This document shows positions 1-7,136 of a DNA stretch of 9,986 nt, one piece after another. Each line of letters opens with the position of its first letter. The first letter of the stretch is position 1. The stretch comes from JBPBQZ01 sp050955105 (GTDB taxonomy: Bacteria > Pseudomonadota > Gammaproteobacteria > Burkholderiales > Burkholderiaceae). The notes under the pieces are model-generated. The model searched no databases, had not been told where the DNA came from, and saw only the letters and a program-made list of their open reading frames with translations. The stretch lies in the NCBI GenBank assembly GCA_050955105.1, contig JBPBQZ010000156.1, positions 1 to 9,986 of the forward strand, written 5' to 3'. Made by a program: the position numbers and the translations under genes.

Positions 1-554
1 TAGCTAGCCTTCTTCGCCAGTCGATCGCTGATCTTCTCGTCGGTTTCCTGTTGCGACACCGATTGCGTCTTCAGCATCTCGGTCCAGCGCTGTGCCGTGG
101 TATCGGCCAGCAGATAGGTGGCGCGCGCGTTGCTTAGGTCGGAACGGGCCTGCCGCAGTTGTTCGTCGACTTCCGGTGTCTCGATATCAGCCAGCAACTG
201 GCCACGTTTCACATGCGTACCGATGTCGACATACCACTTGCTCAGATAGCCGCTGGTGCGTGCGTAGATCGGCGTATCGAGATAGGCCTGCAGGCTGCCC
301 GGCAACACCAGATCGCGCACCGGTGCCGCATGCTGCGGTTGCATCACCGCTACCGTCGGCACGGCATCGCGCGCGGTGGTGCGTTGGAGGGCATTGGCGG
401 CATGCCAACGCGAGGCGATGCCCCATATCAGCAATACCACCACCACCACGATGCCGAGCACCAGCAGCCATCGACCGCGGCGCGCATGGTGTGCGGGCGG
501 GGGCGCCGCGGGGTCAGCCGGGCCAACCGCATCAGCGGGACGATTCGATTCCAT
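1..554 (-). CDS. RND efflux periplasmic adaptor (HlyD/MFP family), 5' part only
   Basis: The adaptor would link the inner-membrane RND pump to an outer-membrane channel. The reading frame starts at ATG 554-552 and stays open to the window edge (184 codons), so the C-terminal half is missing. Residues 1-27 are a Pro/Ala-rich cytoplasmic tail. Residues 28-46 form one hydrophobic anchor with a run of five valines. Residues 84-130 look like the first half of a barrel-sandwich/lipoyl domain, with an IYARTSGYLSKWYVDIG stretch and a KRGQLLADIETPEVDEQL stretch typical of the family. From residue 131 a helical hairpin begins (EQLRQARSDLSNARATY). It lies 54 bp downstream of the RND permease on the same strand, so the two are probably co-transcribed with the pump gene first. 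The Shine-Dalgarno is weak (AGAG upstream of the ATG), and no alternative in-frame start was seen. The family call is secure; the exported substrate is unknown. Confidence 0.9.
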   Translation of the reverse strand, partial: MESNRPADAVGPADPAAPPPAHHARRGRWLLVLGIVVVVVLLIWGIASRWHAANALQRTTARDAVPTVAVMQPQHAAPVRDLVLPGSLQAYLDTPIYARTSGYLSKWYVDIGTHVKRGQLLADIETPEVDEQLRQARSDLSNARATYLLADTTAQRWTEMLKTQSVSQQETDEKISDRLAKKAS

Positions 555-608
555 TAATGGCTCTCTGCCAGCATCGGTTCATAGGGGCTATCTCATTTTC
601 GCAGGCGT

Positions 609-3600
609 CTAGCCGTCGATCCGCGCGAGCCGCACGCGGCGCGCCTCGAGGCGGCGATACACCATCGAGAATACGGTCGGCACAAAAAACAGCGTGGCCG
701 CGGTACCCAGCAGCAGGCCGCCGATCACCGCGCGACCCAGCGGCGCATTCTGCTCGCCGCCCTCGCCCAGCCCCAGCGCCATCGGCAGCATGCCGATCAC
801 CATCGCCAGCGCCGTCATCAACACCGGCCGAAAGCGTCCCACACCTGCTTCGAGCGCGGCGCTGAAAGCATCGCCGTGCTCGCTCAATTGATCGCGCGCG
901 AAGCTGATCACCAGAATGGCGTTGGCGGTGGCGATACCGATCGACATCATGGCGCCGGTCAGCGCCGGCACCGACAAGCGCGTATGCGTGATGAACAACA
1001 TCCAGGCGATGCCGGCCAACGCGCCCGGCAGGGCGCCGACGATGATGAGCGGATCGAGCCATGACTGGAAGTTCACCACCATTAGCAGATAGACCAGCAC
1101 GATCGCGAAGGCCAGCCCCTCGAACAGGCCGTTGAACGACGCATTCATGGTTTGCGTCTGGCCGCGCAGCAACATTTGCGAGCCATGCGGCAAGGACTTC
1201 TGCGCGCCGTCCATGATTTTCTGCACGTCGTCGGATACCCCGCCGAGATCGCGGCCGTCGGTGGTGCCGTAGATATCGATGGTGGGCTGTACGTTGTAAT
1301 GCGTCACCACCGCCGAGGCACTGCCGCGCGACAGCGTCGCCAGCGAACCCAGGATATTGCTGCGGCCATTGGCCGATGCCAATGGGATATTCGCGAGCGC
1401 CTGCAATGAGTCGATGCGGTACTGCGGCGCTTCGGTGATGACGTTGTAGCTGACGTTATTACGCGGATTCAGCCAGAACGTCGGCGTGGTCTGCTGACTA
1501 CCCGACAAGGTGATCAATAAATCGCTGGCCAGGTCTTTTTCGGTAAAGCCGGCCTGCGCCGCACGGGTTCGATCGACCTCGACGTGAATGCGCGGCTGGT
1601 CGGCCGGCTGCTGGATGCGCGCGTCCGCAAGCCCTGGCACATGCCGCAATTGATCGAGCAGCTTGGCTGCCAGCGCGCGATTGCCCGCCACGTCGCGACC
1701 TACCAACTGCACGTCGATCGGTGCCGGCGAGCCGAAGTTGAGAATCTGGCTGACGATATCCGCGGGCAGGAAAGCGAACTGCACGCCGGGGAAACCATTC
1801 GACAACTCGCGCCGCAAGGTCGTGACATAGCCGGCGGTCGGATGATGATCTTCGTTCAGGCTGACCAACACATCGCCGTCGGCCGAACCGATAGTGCCCG
1901 TGTTGTTATAGGACAGATTGGAACCTGACACCGGCACGCCGAGGTTATCGATAATGGTATGCAACTCGCTGCGCGGAATGATCTGGCGAATGCGATCGTC
2001 GATCTGGTCAGTGATGCGCGCGGTTTCTTCGATACGCGTACCGGTCTTGGCGCGCAGGTGCAAAGCGATCTCGCCAGCATCGACTGACGGGAAGAAATCG
2101 CGTCCCAAAAACGGCAACAGCAGCAACGACAACAGACAGGCCGCCAGGAACACGACCACGAAGGGCCCCGGGTGTTGCAGCCGACGTTCGAGGAAGCCGC
2201 GATAGCGGTCGCGCAGCGCATGGAAGCCGCGTTCGAAGCCCGCGTGCGCGCGCACGAAAGGATTGCGCGACGGTGCGTCATGCGCGCCGACGCGCTCGGG
2301 CCGGTAATGATTGCGCAGCAGGTACTTGGCTAGCGTAGGCACCAGTGTGCGCGAGAAAAAATATGAGGCGAGCATCGCGAACACCACCGCCTCGGCGAGC
2401 GGCACGAACAGGTAGCGCGCCACGCCGGACAGCAGAAACATCGGCACGAAGACGATGCAGATCGACAACGTCGACACCAGCGTCGGCACGGCGATCTGGC
2501 GCGCGCCGTCGAGAATCGCCGCCTCGAGTACCTTGCCCTGTTCGAGGTTCTGGCTGATGTTTTCGATAGCCACGGTCGCATCGTCTACCAGAATGCCGAC
2601 CGCCAGTGCCAGACCGCCCAAGGTCATGATGTTGATGGTTTGCCCCAAGGCAGACAGCACCACGATGGAGGTCAACATCGACAGCGGGATCGATACCGCG
2701 ATGATCAAGGTCGCGCGCCAGTTGCCGAGAAACAGCAGGATCATCAATGCCGTCAGGCACGCCGCGATCAAGGCTTCGCGGATCACGCCCTGCACGGCGG
2801 CGCGCACGAACATCGACTGGTCGGATACCGGATCGATATTGAGAGAAGCCGGCACCATGTTCTTGAGCGTCGGCATCAAGGCCTTGATGCGGTCGACGAT
2901 GTCGAGCGTGGACGCATTGCCGCTCTTTTGCACCGACAGCAGCGAAGCACGCTGGCCGTTCACACGCACGATGTTGGTCTGCGGCGAAAAGCCATCGCGC
3001 ACATGCGCGACATCCTTTAAATAGAGCGTGCCGGCATTTCCAGTCTTCAAGGGAATATCGTTGAGCGCCTCGATCGAGCTGGGACTGGCGTTGAGGTCGA
3101 CCGAATATTCAGTGGCGCCGATCTTCGCCGTGCCAGTCGGCAGAATCAGATTCTGCGCGCTCACCGCGTTCACTACGTCCATCGGCGACAGATGCTTTTC
3201 CTGAAGCTTTTGCAGATCCAGGTCGACCATGATCTGGCGCATCTTGCCGCCGTAGGGCAAAGGCACCGAAGCGCCCTGCACCGTCGCCAACTGCGTTTTC
3301 AGGAAATTGTTGCCGTAGTCGTAAAGCTCCTGCTCGGTCAGCGATGGCGACGACAGCGCCAGCCGCAATATCGGTACGGTCGAAGCGTTGTAGCGCAGGA
3401 TGTTGGGCGGCGTAATGCCTTGCGGCAGCGAGCGCAATTGCGTTTGCGACATCGCCGTCACTTCGGCCATTGCCTCGTCGACGTTGGCGTTCGGCTGAAA
3501 GAAGATCTTGATGACGGCGATGCCGTTCAGCGAGGTCGATTCGATGTGCTCGATATCGTTGACGCCCACCGTGAGCCCACGTTCGTAGTTCAGCACGATG

Positions 3601-3785
3601 CGCCGTTCCATCTCGTCGGCGGACAGACCGTTGTAGGTCCAGATCACGCTGACTACTGGGATATCGATATTCGGAAAGATATCGGTCGGCGTGCGCAGGA
3701 TCACTAGCGGGCCAATGATCAGCAGCACCAGCGACACGACGATGAACGTGTAGGGGCGCAATAGCGCTAGTCGGACGATCCACAT
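609..3785 (-). CDS. RND multidrug efflux permease (AcrB/HAE1-like superfamily member)
   Basis: Inner-membrane proton-driven exporter of a tripartite pump, 1058 aa, full length for the family. TM1 (about residues 9-30) is followed by the characteristic TPTDIFPNIDIPVVSVIW entry to the first porter domain. TM2-TM6 lie at roughly 337-480 and TM7 at about 541-560. A second periplasmic block follows, then TM8-TM12. TM4 carries the paired aspartates D401 and D402 (GILVDDATVAIENI), matching the AcrB proton-relay pair D407/D408. This favours drug/organic export over CzcA-type metal export. In TM10 the position of AcrB K940 is alanine (A954, in GIATANAIL), while the downstream RPVLMT segment keeps the Arg and Thr. 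The start at 3785 has GGAG 11 nt upstream on the minus strand. The gene precedes its adaptor and is divergent from the iron operon. Substrate is not predictable. The subfamily lacking the TM10 lysine appears common in Proteobacteria and Acidobacteria from memory, but I could not check this. Confidence 0.95.
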   Translation of the reverse strand: MWIVRLALLRPYTFIVVSLVLLIIGPLVILRTPTDIFPNIDIPVVSVIWTYNGLSADEMERRIVLNYERGLTVGVNDIEHIESTSLNGIAVIKIFFQPNANVDEAMAEVTAMSQTQLRSLPQGITPPNILRYNASTVPILRLALSSPSLTEQELYDYGNNFLKTQLATVQGASVPLPYGGKMRQIMVDLDLQKLQEKHLSPMDVVNAVSAQNLILPTGTAKIGATEYSVDLNASPSSIEALNDIPLKTGNAGTLYLKDVAHVRDGFSPQTNIVRVNGQRASLLSVQKSGNASTLDIVDRIKALMPTLKNMVPASLNIDPVSDQSMFVRAAVQGVIREALIAACLTALMILLFLGNWRATLIIAVSIPLSMLTSIVVLSALGQTINIMTLGGLALAVGILVDDATVAIENISQNLEQGKVLEAAILDGARQIAVPTLVSTLSICIVFVPMFLLSGVARYLFVPLAEAVVFAMLASYFFSRTLVPTLAKYLLRNHYRPERVGAHDAPSRNPFVRAHAGFERGFHALRDRYRGFLERRLQHPGPFVVVFLAACLLSLLLLPFLGRDFFPSVDAGEIALHLRAKTGTRIEETARITDQIDDRIRQIIPRSELHTIIDNLGVPVSGSNLSYNNTGTIGSADGDVLVSLNEDHHPTAGYVTTLRRELSNGFPGVQFAFLPADIVSQILNFGSPAPIDVQLVGRDVAGNRALAAKLLDQLRHVPGLADARIQQPADQPRIHVEVDRTRAAQAGFTEKDLASDLLITLSGSQQTTPTFWLNPRNNVSYNVITEAPQYRIDSLQALANIPLASANGRSNILGSLATLSRGSASAVVTHYNVQPTIDIYGTTDGRDLGGVSDDVQKIMDGAQKSLPHGSQMLLRGQTQTMNASFNGLFEGLAFAIVLVYLLMVVNFQSWLDPLIIVGALPGALAGIAWMLFITHTRLSVPALTGAMMSIGIATANAILVISFARDQLSEHGDAFSAALEAGVGRFRPVLMTALAMVIGMLPMALGLGEGGEQNAPLGRAVIGGLLLGTAATLFFVPTVFSMVYRRLEARRVRLARIDG

Positions 3786-3885
3786 GACTACCTAGGCTCC
3801 GCTGTACAGACCGTTGTAGAGCTTCGGCGGTCGCTGACCACGACCGCGAATGCATGAATTAAATGGTTACAAGGAAGCGGGAATT

Positions 3886-3903
3886 CGCGCATCCAGATGC
3901 GCG
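3886..3903. promoter_or_regulatory. 18-bp palindrome, possible repressor operator of the efflux operon
   Basis: Two perfect 8-bp arms, CGCGCATC and GATGCGCG, flank a 2-nt centre (CA). The site lies about 100 bp upstream of the RND start codon. This size and symmetry fit an operator for a dimeric TetR- or MarR-type regulator, which often control RND pumps. Transcribed on the minus strand, it would instead form a strong leader hairpin. No regulator gene is in the window, so the role is inferred. Confidence 0.4.
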
Positions 3904-3981
3904 TAGCGAGGAGCGAGCGCCAGTGTACTCGGTAGTATTGGCGCGCGTCTGCGCGGCACCGGCGAGATCGGCAGTACACCT

Positions 3982-4016
3982 ATTACCGATCATTACCGAC
4001 AGGCAATCGTTACCGC
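3982..4016. repeat. Phased ATTACCGA direct repeats
   Basis: Two identical 8-bp copies, ATTACCGA at 3982-3989 and 3992-3999, are spaced 10 bp apart, one helical turn. A third related copy (GTTACCGC) lies at 4009-4016, and an inverted near-copy (TCGGTAGT) at 3929-3936. Helically phased repeats in a divergent control region suggest a protein-binding array. The protein is unknown and chance is not excluded. Confidence 0.35.
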
Positions 4017-4145
4017 CGGCGCAGCGTAGCAGCAACCCTACACGGCAGTAAGCAGGGTTTTTCAGGAGACCGACGCAATTCGATATCTCTAAATACTTTC
4101 ACAAAGCTTTCATTCAGCAAAGCGATGGCTTTCAAACGTAATCTC

Positions 4146-4164
4146 AATGATAACTATTCTCATT
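4146..4164 (+). promoter_or_regulatory. Fur box (iron-responsive operator)
   Basis: AATGATAACTATTCTCATT is a 19-bp near-palindrome whose 9-nt arms match at seven positions. Its 15-bp core at 4148-4162, TGATAACTATTCTCA, matches the classical 7-1-7 Fur consensus TGATAAT-N-ATTATCA at 12 of 14 defined positions. It abuts the -35 hexamer of the predicted porin promoter. This predicts repression by Fur-Fe2+ in iron-replete cells and induction under iron limitation, in agreement with the iron-binding protein encoded in the same operon. Confidence 0.75.
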
Positions 4165-4168
4165 TGTG

Positions 4169-4197
4169 TTGACGCTCTCGAAAACGCTGGTTAGCAT
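4169..4197 (+). promoter_or_regulatory. Sigma70-like promoter of the iron-uptake operon
   Basis: TTGACG at 4169-4174 (5 of 6 consensus) and TAGCAT at 4192-4197 (4 of 6) are separated by 17 bp. Transcription would start near 4204 and leave a leader of about 110 nt before the porin start. The Fur box ends five bases before the -35 element, so Fur bound there should hinder RNA polymerase. The start site is predicted, not measured. Confidence 0.6.
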
Positions 4198-4200
4198 CGC

Positions 4201-4260
4201 GGCACTCGCTGGAATTGAAACGTGTCCGTTGCGTGACCGGAGTGCCAGCCGCCTGGCGGC
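4201..4260 (+). other. Structured mRNA leader of the iron operon
   Basis: The leader can form a 7-bp long-range stem (GGCACTC 4201-4207 with GAGTGCC 4240-4246). Directly after it is a tight hairpin, GCCGC 4248-4252 with GCGGC 4256-4260 around a CTG loop. It precedes the ribosome binding site by about 40 nt. It matches no riboswitch class I recognise and has no T-tract, so it is at most a candidate structural or small-RNA target element. Confidence 0.3.
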
Positions 4261-4301
4261 GGGACGGCAGATTCGGCAGCAATCCACTTTATTGATACAA
4301 G

Positions 4302-4308
4302 AAGGGAG
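4302..4308 (+). promoter_or_regulatory. Ribosome binding site that sets the porin start
   Basis: AAGGGAG sits directly upstream of ATG 4313, with 4-7 nt spacing depending on alignment. It decides the start in favour of 4313 over in-frame GTG 4166, which overlaps the Fur box and precedes the predicted transcription start. Confidence 0.7.
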
Positions 4309-4312
4309 TTCG

Positions 4313-5821
4313 ATGAAGCTCGCTTGGTCCGCTCAACATTCCCGGCAGTCGGGCTTGCGCTACGCGCTAGCCGACACGGGGCGCCCCTCCACGCTACGAC
4401 GGCTCGCGTCGCAAGGCGCGCTCGCTACGTGGGCGTTGTCGTCGACGCTGGCGTTCGCCACGCCAAGCCCTGATGCCGTACCGCAAACATCCGAGGCGGA
4501 TCTCAATATTCAAGCGCAACCGACCGGTCAATGGACCGGCGTATGGACACGCCAGACCCTGTTGGGCGGCATCGGCGGCCTGCGCCCTTGGCTCGGCAGC
4601 TTCGGCGTGACCTTTGGCTTGAACGAAACCAGCGAGTTGCTCGGCAACCTGCGCGGCGGCCTGGCGCGCGGCAAGACCTATGACGGCCTCACCGAAATGA
4701 GCGTCGGCATCGATACGCAAAAGGCCTTCGGCCTGCCCGGCGGCACCTTCAACATCAGCGCACTGCAGATTCATGGCAGCAATCTAAGCTCGAACTACTT
4801 GGGCACCCTCAATACTGCCAGCGGTATCGAGGCGCAAGACACTACGCGACTGTGGGAGCTCTGGTATCAGCAGTCCTTCCTCGACAAGCGCGTCGACGTG
4901 AAGGTAGGCCAGCAGAGTATTGACCAGGAATTCATGGTCAGCCAGTATGCCGGCACCTTCATCAACACCATGTTCGGCTGGCCCGGCTTGCCCTCTTACG
5001 ACATGCCGAGCGGCGGCCCCGCTTATCCGCTGGCCGATCTCGGTGTGCGCGTGCGCGGCCAGATCACCCCCACGCTTACCGCGCTGGCCGGTGTGTTCGA
5101 CGGTGATCCGCTGGGCAACAATCCCGATAATCTGCGCGGCACCAATTTCAATCTGCACAACGGCACGCTCGTCATCGGCGAACTGCAATATGCGTTGAAC
5201 CAGCCGGCGGAAGGCGAGATGGTGAGCGAGCATGGCCAAAGCGGCCTCCCTGGCACTTACAAGATCGGCTTCTGGTACAACAGCGAACGCTTCGACGACC
5301 AGGGCATCGATAATCTGGGCGCCTCGCTGGCCGACCCGGCAAGCACCGGCGATCCGGCTTCGCACCACGGCAACTACAGCTTGTATGCAGTGGCCGACCA
5401 GATGATATGGCGCCCCGACCCGGACGAAGCGCGCAGCATCGGCGTGTTCGCACGCGTGATGGGCGCGCCGGGCGACCGTAATCTGGTCAGCGCCAGCGCG
5501 AACCTCGGCATCGTCATGAAGGCGCCGTTTAAGGGACGTGACAACGATAGCGTCGGACTGGGCCTGGCCTACATCAAGGTCGGCAACCATGTGCACGATC
5601 TCGACGCGAGCACGCTGGCCTTCAACGGCGGCCTGTACGGCGTACGTACCAGCGAAACCGCGGTCGAGGCTACCTATCAGTACCAGGCGACGCCATGGTG
5701 GCTGATACAAGGCGATCTGCAATACACCTTCAACGCGGGCGCAGGACAAAACCCGAACGATCCGACCCAGCCGCTACGCAATACGCTGGTGGTCGGCGTG
5801 AGGACCAACATCGCTTTCTGA
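4313..5821 (+). CDS. OprB-family outer-membrane porin, first gene of the iron operon
   Basis: Predicted 502-aa beta-barrel porin of the carbohydrate-selective OprB family. Residues 1-49 form a long signal peptide: a basic n-region of about 30 residues, a hydrophobic segment around 33-47, then a likely cut after AFA. The mature chain of about 453 aa is normal for OprB and ends in NIAF, the terminal phenylalanine expected for BAM-assembled barrels. Family-like stretches include LWELWYQQSFLDKRVDVKVG near residues 182-201, LGVRVRGQITPTLTALAGVFDGDP, and a final RNTLVVGVRTNIAF strand. Alternating strand patterns run throughout. It heads a plus-strand series with a DyP peroxidase and ferric-binding protein, directly behind a Fur box. 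It may therefore admit inorganic iron rather than sugars; OprB-domain porins have, from memory, been linked to iron uptake in cyanobacteria. The family call is strong; the substrate is inference. Confidence 0.88.
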   Translation: MKLAWSAQHSRQSGLRYALADTGRPSTLRRLASQGALATWALSSTLAFATPSPDAVPQTSEADLNIQAQPTGQWTGVWTRQTLLGGIGGLRPWLGSFGVTFGLNETSELLGNLRGGLARGKTYDGLTEMSVGIDTQKAFGLPGGTFNISALQIHGSNLSSNYLGTLNTASGIEAQDTTRLWELWYQQSFLDKRVDVKVGQQSIDQEFMVSQYAGTFINTMFGWPGLPSYDMPSGGPAYPLADLGVRVRGQITPTLTALAGVFDGDPLGNNPDNLRGTNFNLHNGTLVIGELQYALNQPAEGEMVSEHGQSGLPGTYKIGFWYNSERFDDQGIDNLGASLADPASTGDPASHHGNYSLYAVADQMIWRPDPDEARSIGVFARVMGAPGDRNLVSASANLGIVMKAPFKGRDNDSVGLGLAYIKVGNHVHDLDASTLAFNGGLYGVRTSETAVEATYQYQATPWWLIQGDLQYTFNAGAGQNPNDPTQPLRNTLVVGVRTNIAF

Positions 5822-5913
5822 GATAGCCGCGTGCGGTGTGCGCTCCGGCCTCATCCGCGCTCGAATCAACCCGCAGCGATGCCCCGCGTCGCAGCGATTT
5901 CGAAACAGAGAAC

Positions 5914-7134
5914 ATGAATTACGCCCTCTTCCATCAAACCAGCACGCGCACCAGCCGCGTCAGCGGTGCCGCGCAGGCAGCCCGCGCGGCTTGTGCCGCG
6001 GCGCTCGCCGCTTGCGGCATCGTTTGCAGCACCGCCGGCATGGCCGCGGGGCTCACGCTGCTCACCACGCAAAGCGCGCAGGCTGCACCGCAGGGTCTGC
6101 TTGAAACCCTGCATCACAACACCACGCTGATCAACACCGTGCCCGAGAACGGCGACCAGAATCCGTATGCCATGGTGGTAGCGCCGGTATCGGCCGGCAG
6201 CATCCACGCAGGCGACGTGCTGGTCGGCAACTTCAACAACGCCACCAATTTGCAAGGCACTGGCAGCACCATCGTCAACTATCACCCCGATACCAAGACG
6301 CTGTCGGTGTTCGCGACCGTGCCGCGCGACCTGAAAGGCTGTCCGGGCGGCATCGGCCTGTCGACCGCGATGACCATGTTGAAGTCGGGCTGGGTGATCG
6401 TCGGCAGCACGCCGAGCAACGACGGCACCACCGGCACCAAGGGCGCCGGCTGCCTGATCGTGCTGGATGCGCAAGGCCACGTGGCGTCGACGCTCAGCAG
6501 CGAGAACATCAACGATCCGTGGGGCAATATGGCGGTGGTCGATCGCGGCGACAGCGCCACGCTGTTCGTCAGCAACGCCGGCTTCGGCATCGGCAGCGCC
6601 GAGGGCACGCCGCCGGTGATGAAACAAGCCACCGTGCTGCGCCTCGATCTCGATATTCCGGCCGGCGAACCGCCAGTCGTGAAGCAGGAAACCGTGATCG
6701 GCAGCGGCTTCGGCGCGCAAGCCGACAAGGGCGTGTTTCTGATCGGCCCGACCGGCTTGTCCTTGTCGAGCGACCAGAAGCTGCTGTATGTTTCCGACGC
6801 CATCGGCAATCGCGTGAATGAAATCGACGATCCGCTGACGCGCGACACCAGCGCTGGCGTAGGCCGCCAAGTCACGGCCGATGGCCTGCTGCATCGGCCG
6901 CTGGCCATGCTGACCGCGCCGAATGGCCACCTGCTGGTAACCAATGGCCTCAACGGCCAGGTAGTGGAAATCGATCCGCTCACCGGCAAGCAGATCTACG
7001 CACGCTGGATCGATGCCGACCGCGCGCAGTCGCCGCCCGGCAGCGGCGATCTGTTTGGCATCGTGCTCACGCCCGACGGCAGCGGTTTTTATTACGTCGA
7101 AGACGACGTCAACACATTGGTACTTGCTCACTAA
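5914..7134 (+). CDS. Secreted beta-propeller (NHL-like) protein of unknown function
   Basis: 406 aa. I recognise a beta-propeller/NHL-like pattern but no specific characterised family. The N-terminus is a long export signal: basic start, Ala-rich core, and likely cleavage near residue 57 (AQA). An LAAC lipobox-like sequence at 31-34 leaves a lipoprotein possible. The mature part has repeated blade-like segments with hydrophobic strand pairs and turns such as LYVSDAIGNRVNEID (291-305), HLLVTNGLNGQVVEIDP (339-355) and FGIVLTPDGSGFYYVEDD (381-398). Two cysteines, C143 and C180, remain after processing and could form a disulphide. A short internal repeat, PPVMKQATV/PPVVKQETV (233-241 and 253-261), is visible. 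It starts 92 bp after the porin and ends 2 bp before the DyP gene, implying shared expression and a periplasmic partner role. ATG 5914 was chosen over GTG 5836 because it gives a more plausible signal; its Shine-Dalgarno (AGAG) is weak. Confidence 0.8.
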   Translation: MNYALFHQTSTRTSRVSGAAQAARAACAAALAACGIVCSTAGMAAGLTLLTTQSAQAAPQGLLETLHHNTTLINTVPENGDQNPYAMVVAPVSAGSIHAGDVLVGNFNNATNLQGTGSTIVNYHPDTKTLSVFATVPRDLKGCPGGIGLSTAMTMLKSGWVIVGSTPSNDGTTGTKGAGCLIVLDAQGHVASTLSSENINDPWGNMAVVDRGDSATLFVSNAGFGIGSAEGTPPVMKQATVLRLDLDIPAGEPPVVKQETVIGSGFGAQADKGVFLIGPTGLSLSSDQKLLYVSDAIGNRVNEIDDPLTRDTSAGVGRQVTADGLLHRPLAMLTAPNGHLLVTNGLNGQVVEIDPLTGKQIYARWIDADRAQSPPGSGDLFGIVLTPDGSGFYYVEDDVNTLVLAH

Positions 7135-7136
7135 TC

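Larger units (their letters stand above)
3786..4145. other. Divergent intergenic region, efflux-pump side
   Basis: About 360 bp without a convincing gene. It must hold the promoter of the minus-strand efflux operon, but I see no strong -35/-10 pair on that strand. A TTTAAT around 3857-3862 is the best weak -10 candidate. The region contains an 18-bp palindrome (3886-3903), a 7-bp inverted repeat GTGTACT/AGTACAC (3923-3929 and 3973-3979), and ATTACCGA-type direct repeats (3982-4016). From about 4076 it becomes clearly more AT-rich, with AAAGCTTT at 4103-4110 and a small AAAGC/GCTTT hairpin at 4119-4132. Short open frames here lack coding character or a ribosome binding site. Confidence 0.6.

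Noticed and set aside
92..865. 257-aa plus-strand open frame across the adaptor and RND 3' end
   Set aside because: It overlaps two recognised minus-strand genes, is Arg/Pro/Ala-rich, and has no domain or ribosome binding site.
609..3785. Heavy-metal (CzcA-type) RND exporter
   Set aside because: TM4 carries the adjacent Asp pair of drug-type pumps, not the single-Asp DGAV-type motif of metal exporters.
3788..4051. Short open frames on both strands in the divergent region (about 62 aa each)
   Set aside because: They have no ribosome binding site and no recognisable protein pattern, and they cover the palindrome and repeat elements. A regulator gene would be longer.
4034..4062. Terminator-like hairpin AACCCT/AGGGTT followed by TTTTT
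   Set aside because: The stem is only 6 bp with a 14-nt loop, and no plus-strand gene ends upstream of it.
4166..4312. GTG 4166 as the start of the porin gene (49 extra residues)
   Set aside because: It overlaps the Fur box and lies upstream of the predicted transcription start. ATG 4313 has a strong AAGGGAG site and is followed by a plausible signal peptide.
5873..5898. Direct repeat GCAGCGAT (5873-5880 and 5891-5898) before the propeller gene
   Set aside because: Eight-base GC-rich repeats at this spacing are easily expected by chance here, and nothing links them to a promoter or a known binding site.
5866..7131. 421-aa open frame on the minus strand opposite the propeller gene
   Set aside because: It is antisense to a gene with a clear signal peptide and family pattern. 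Its translation is Arg/His/Ala-rich low complexity with no recognisable domain, as expected for GC-rich shadow frames. The minus-strand frames at 4784-5749 and 8587-9597 are rejected for the same reason.
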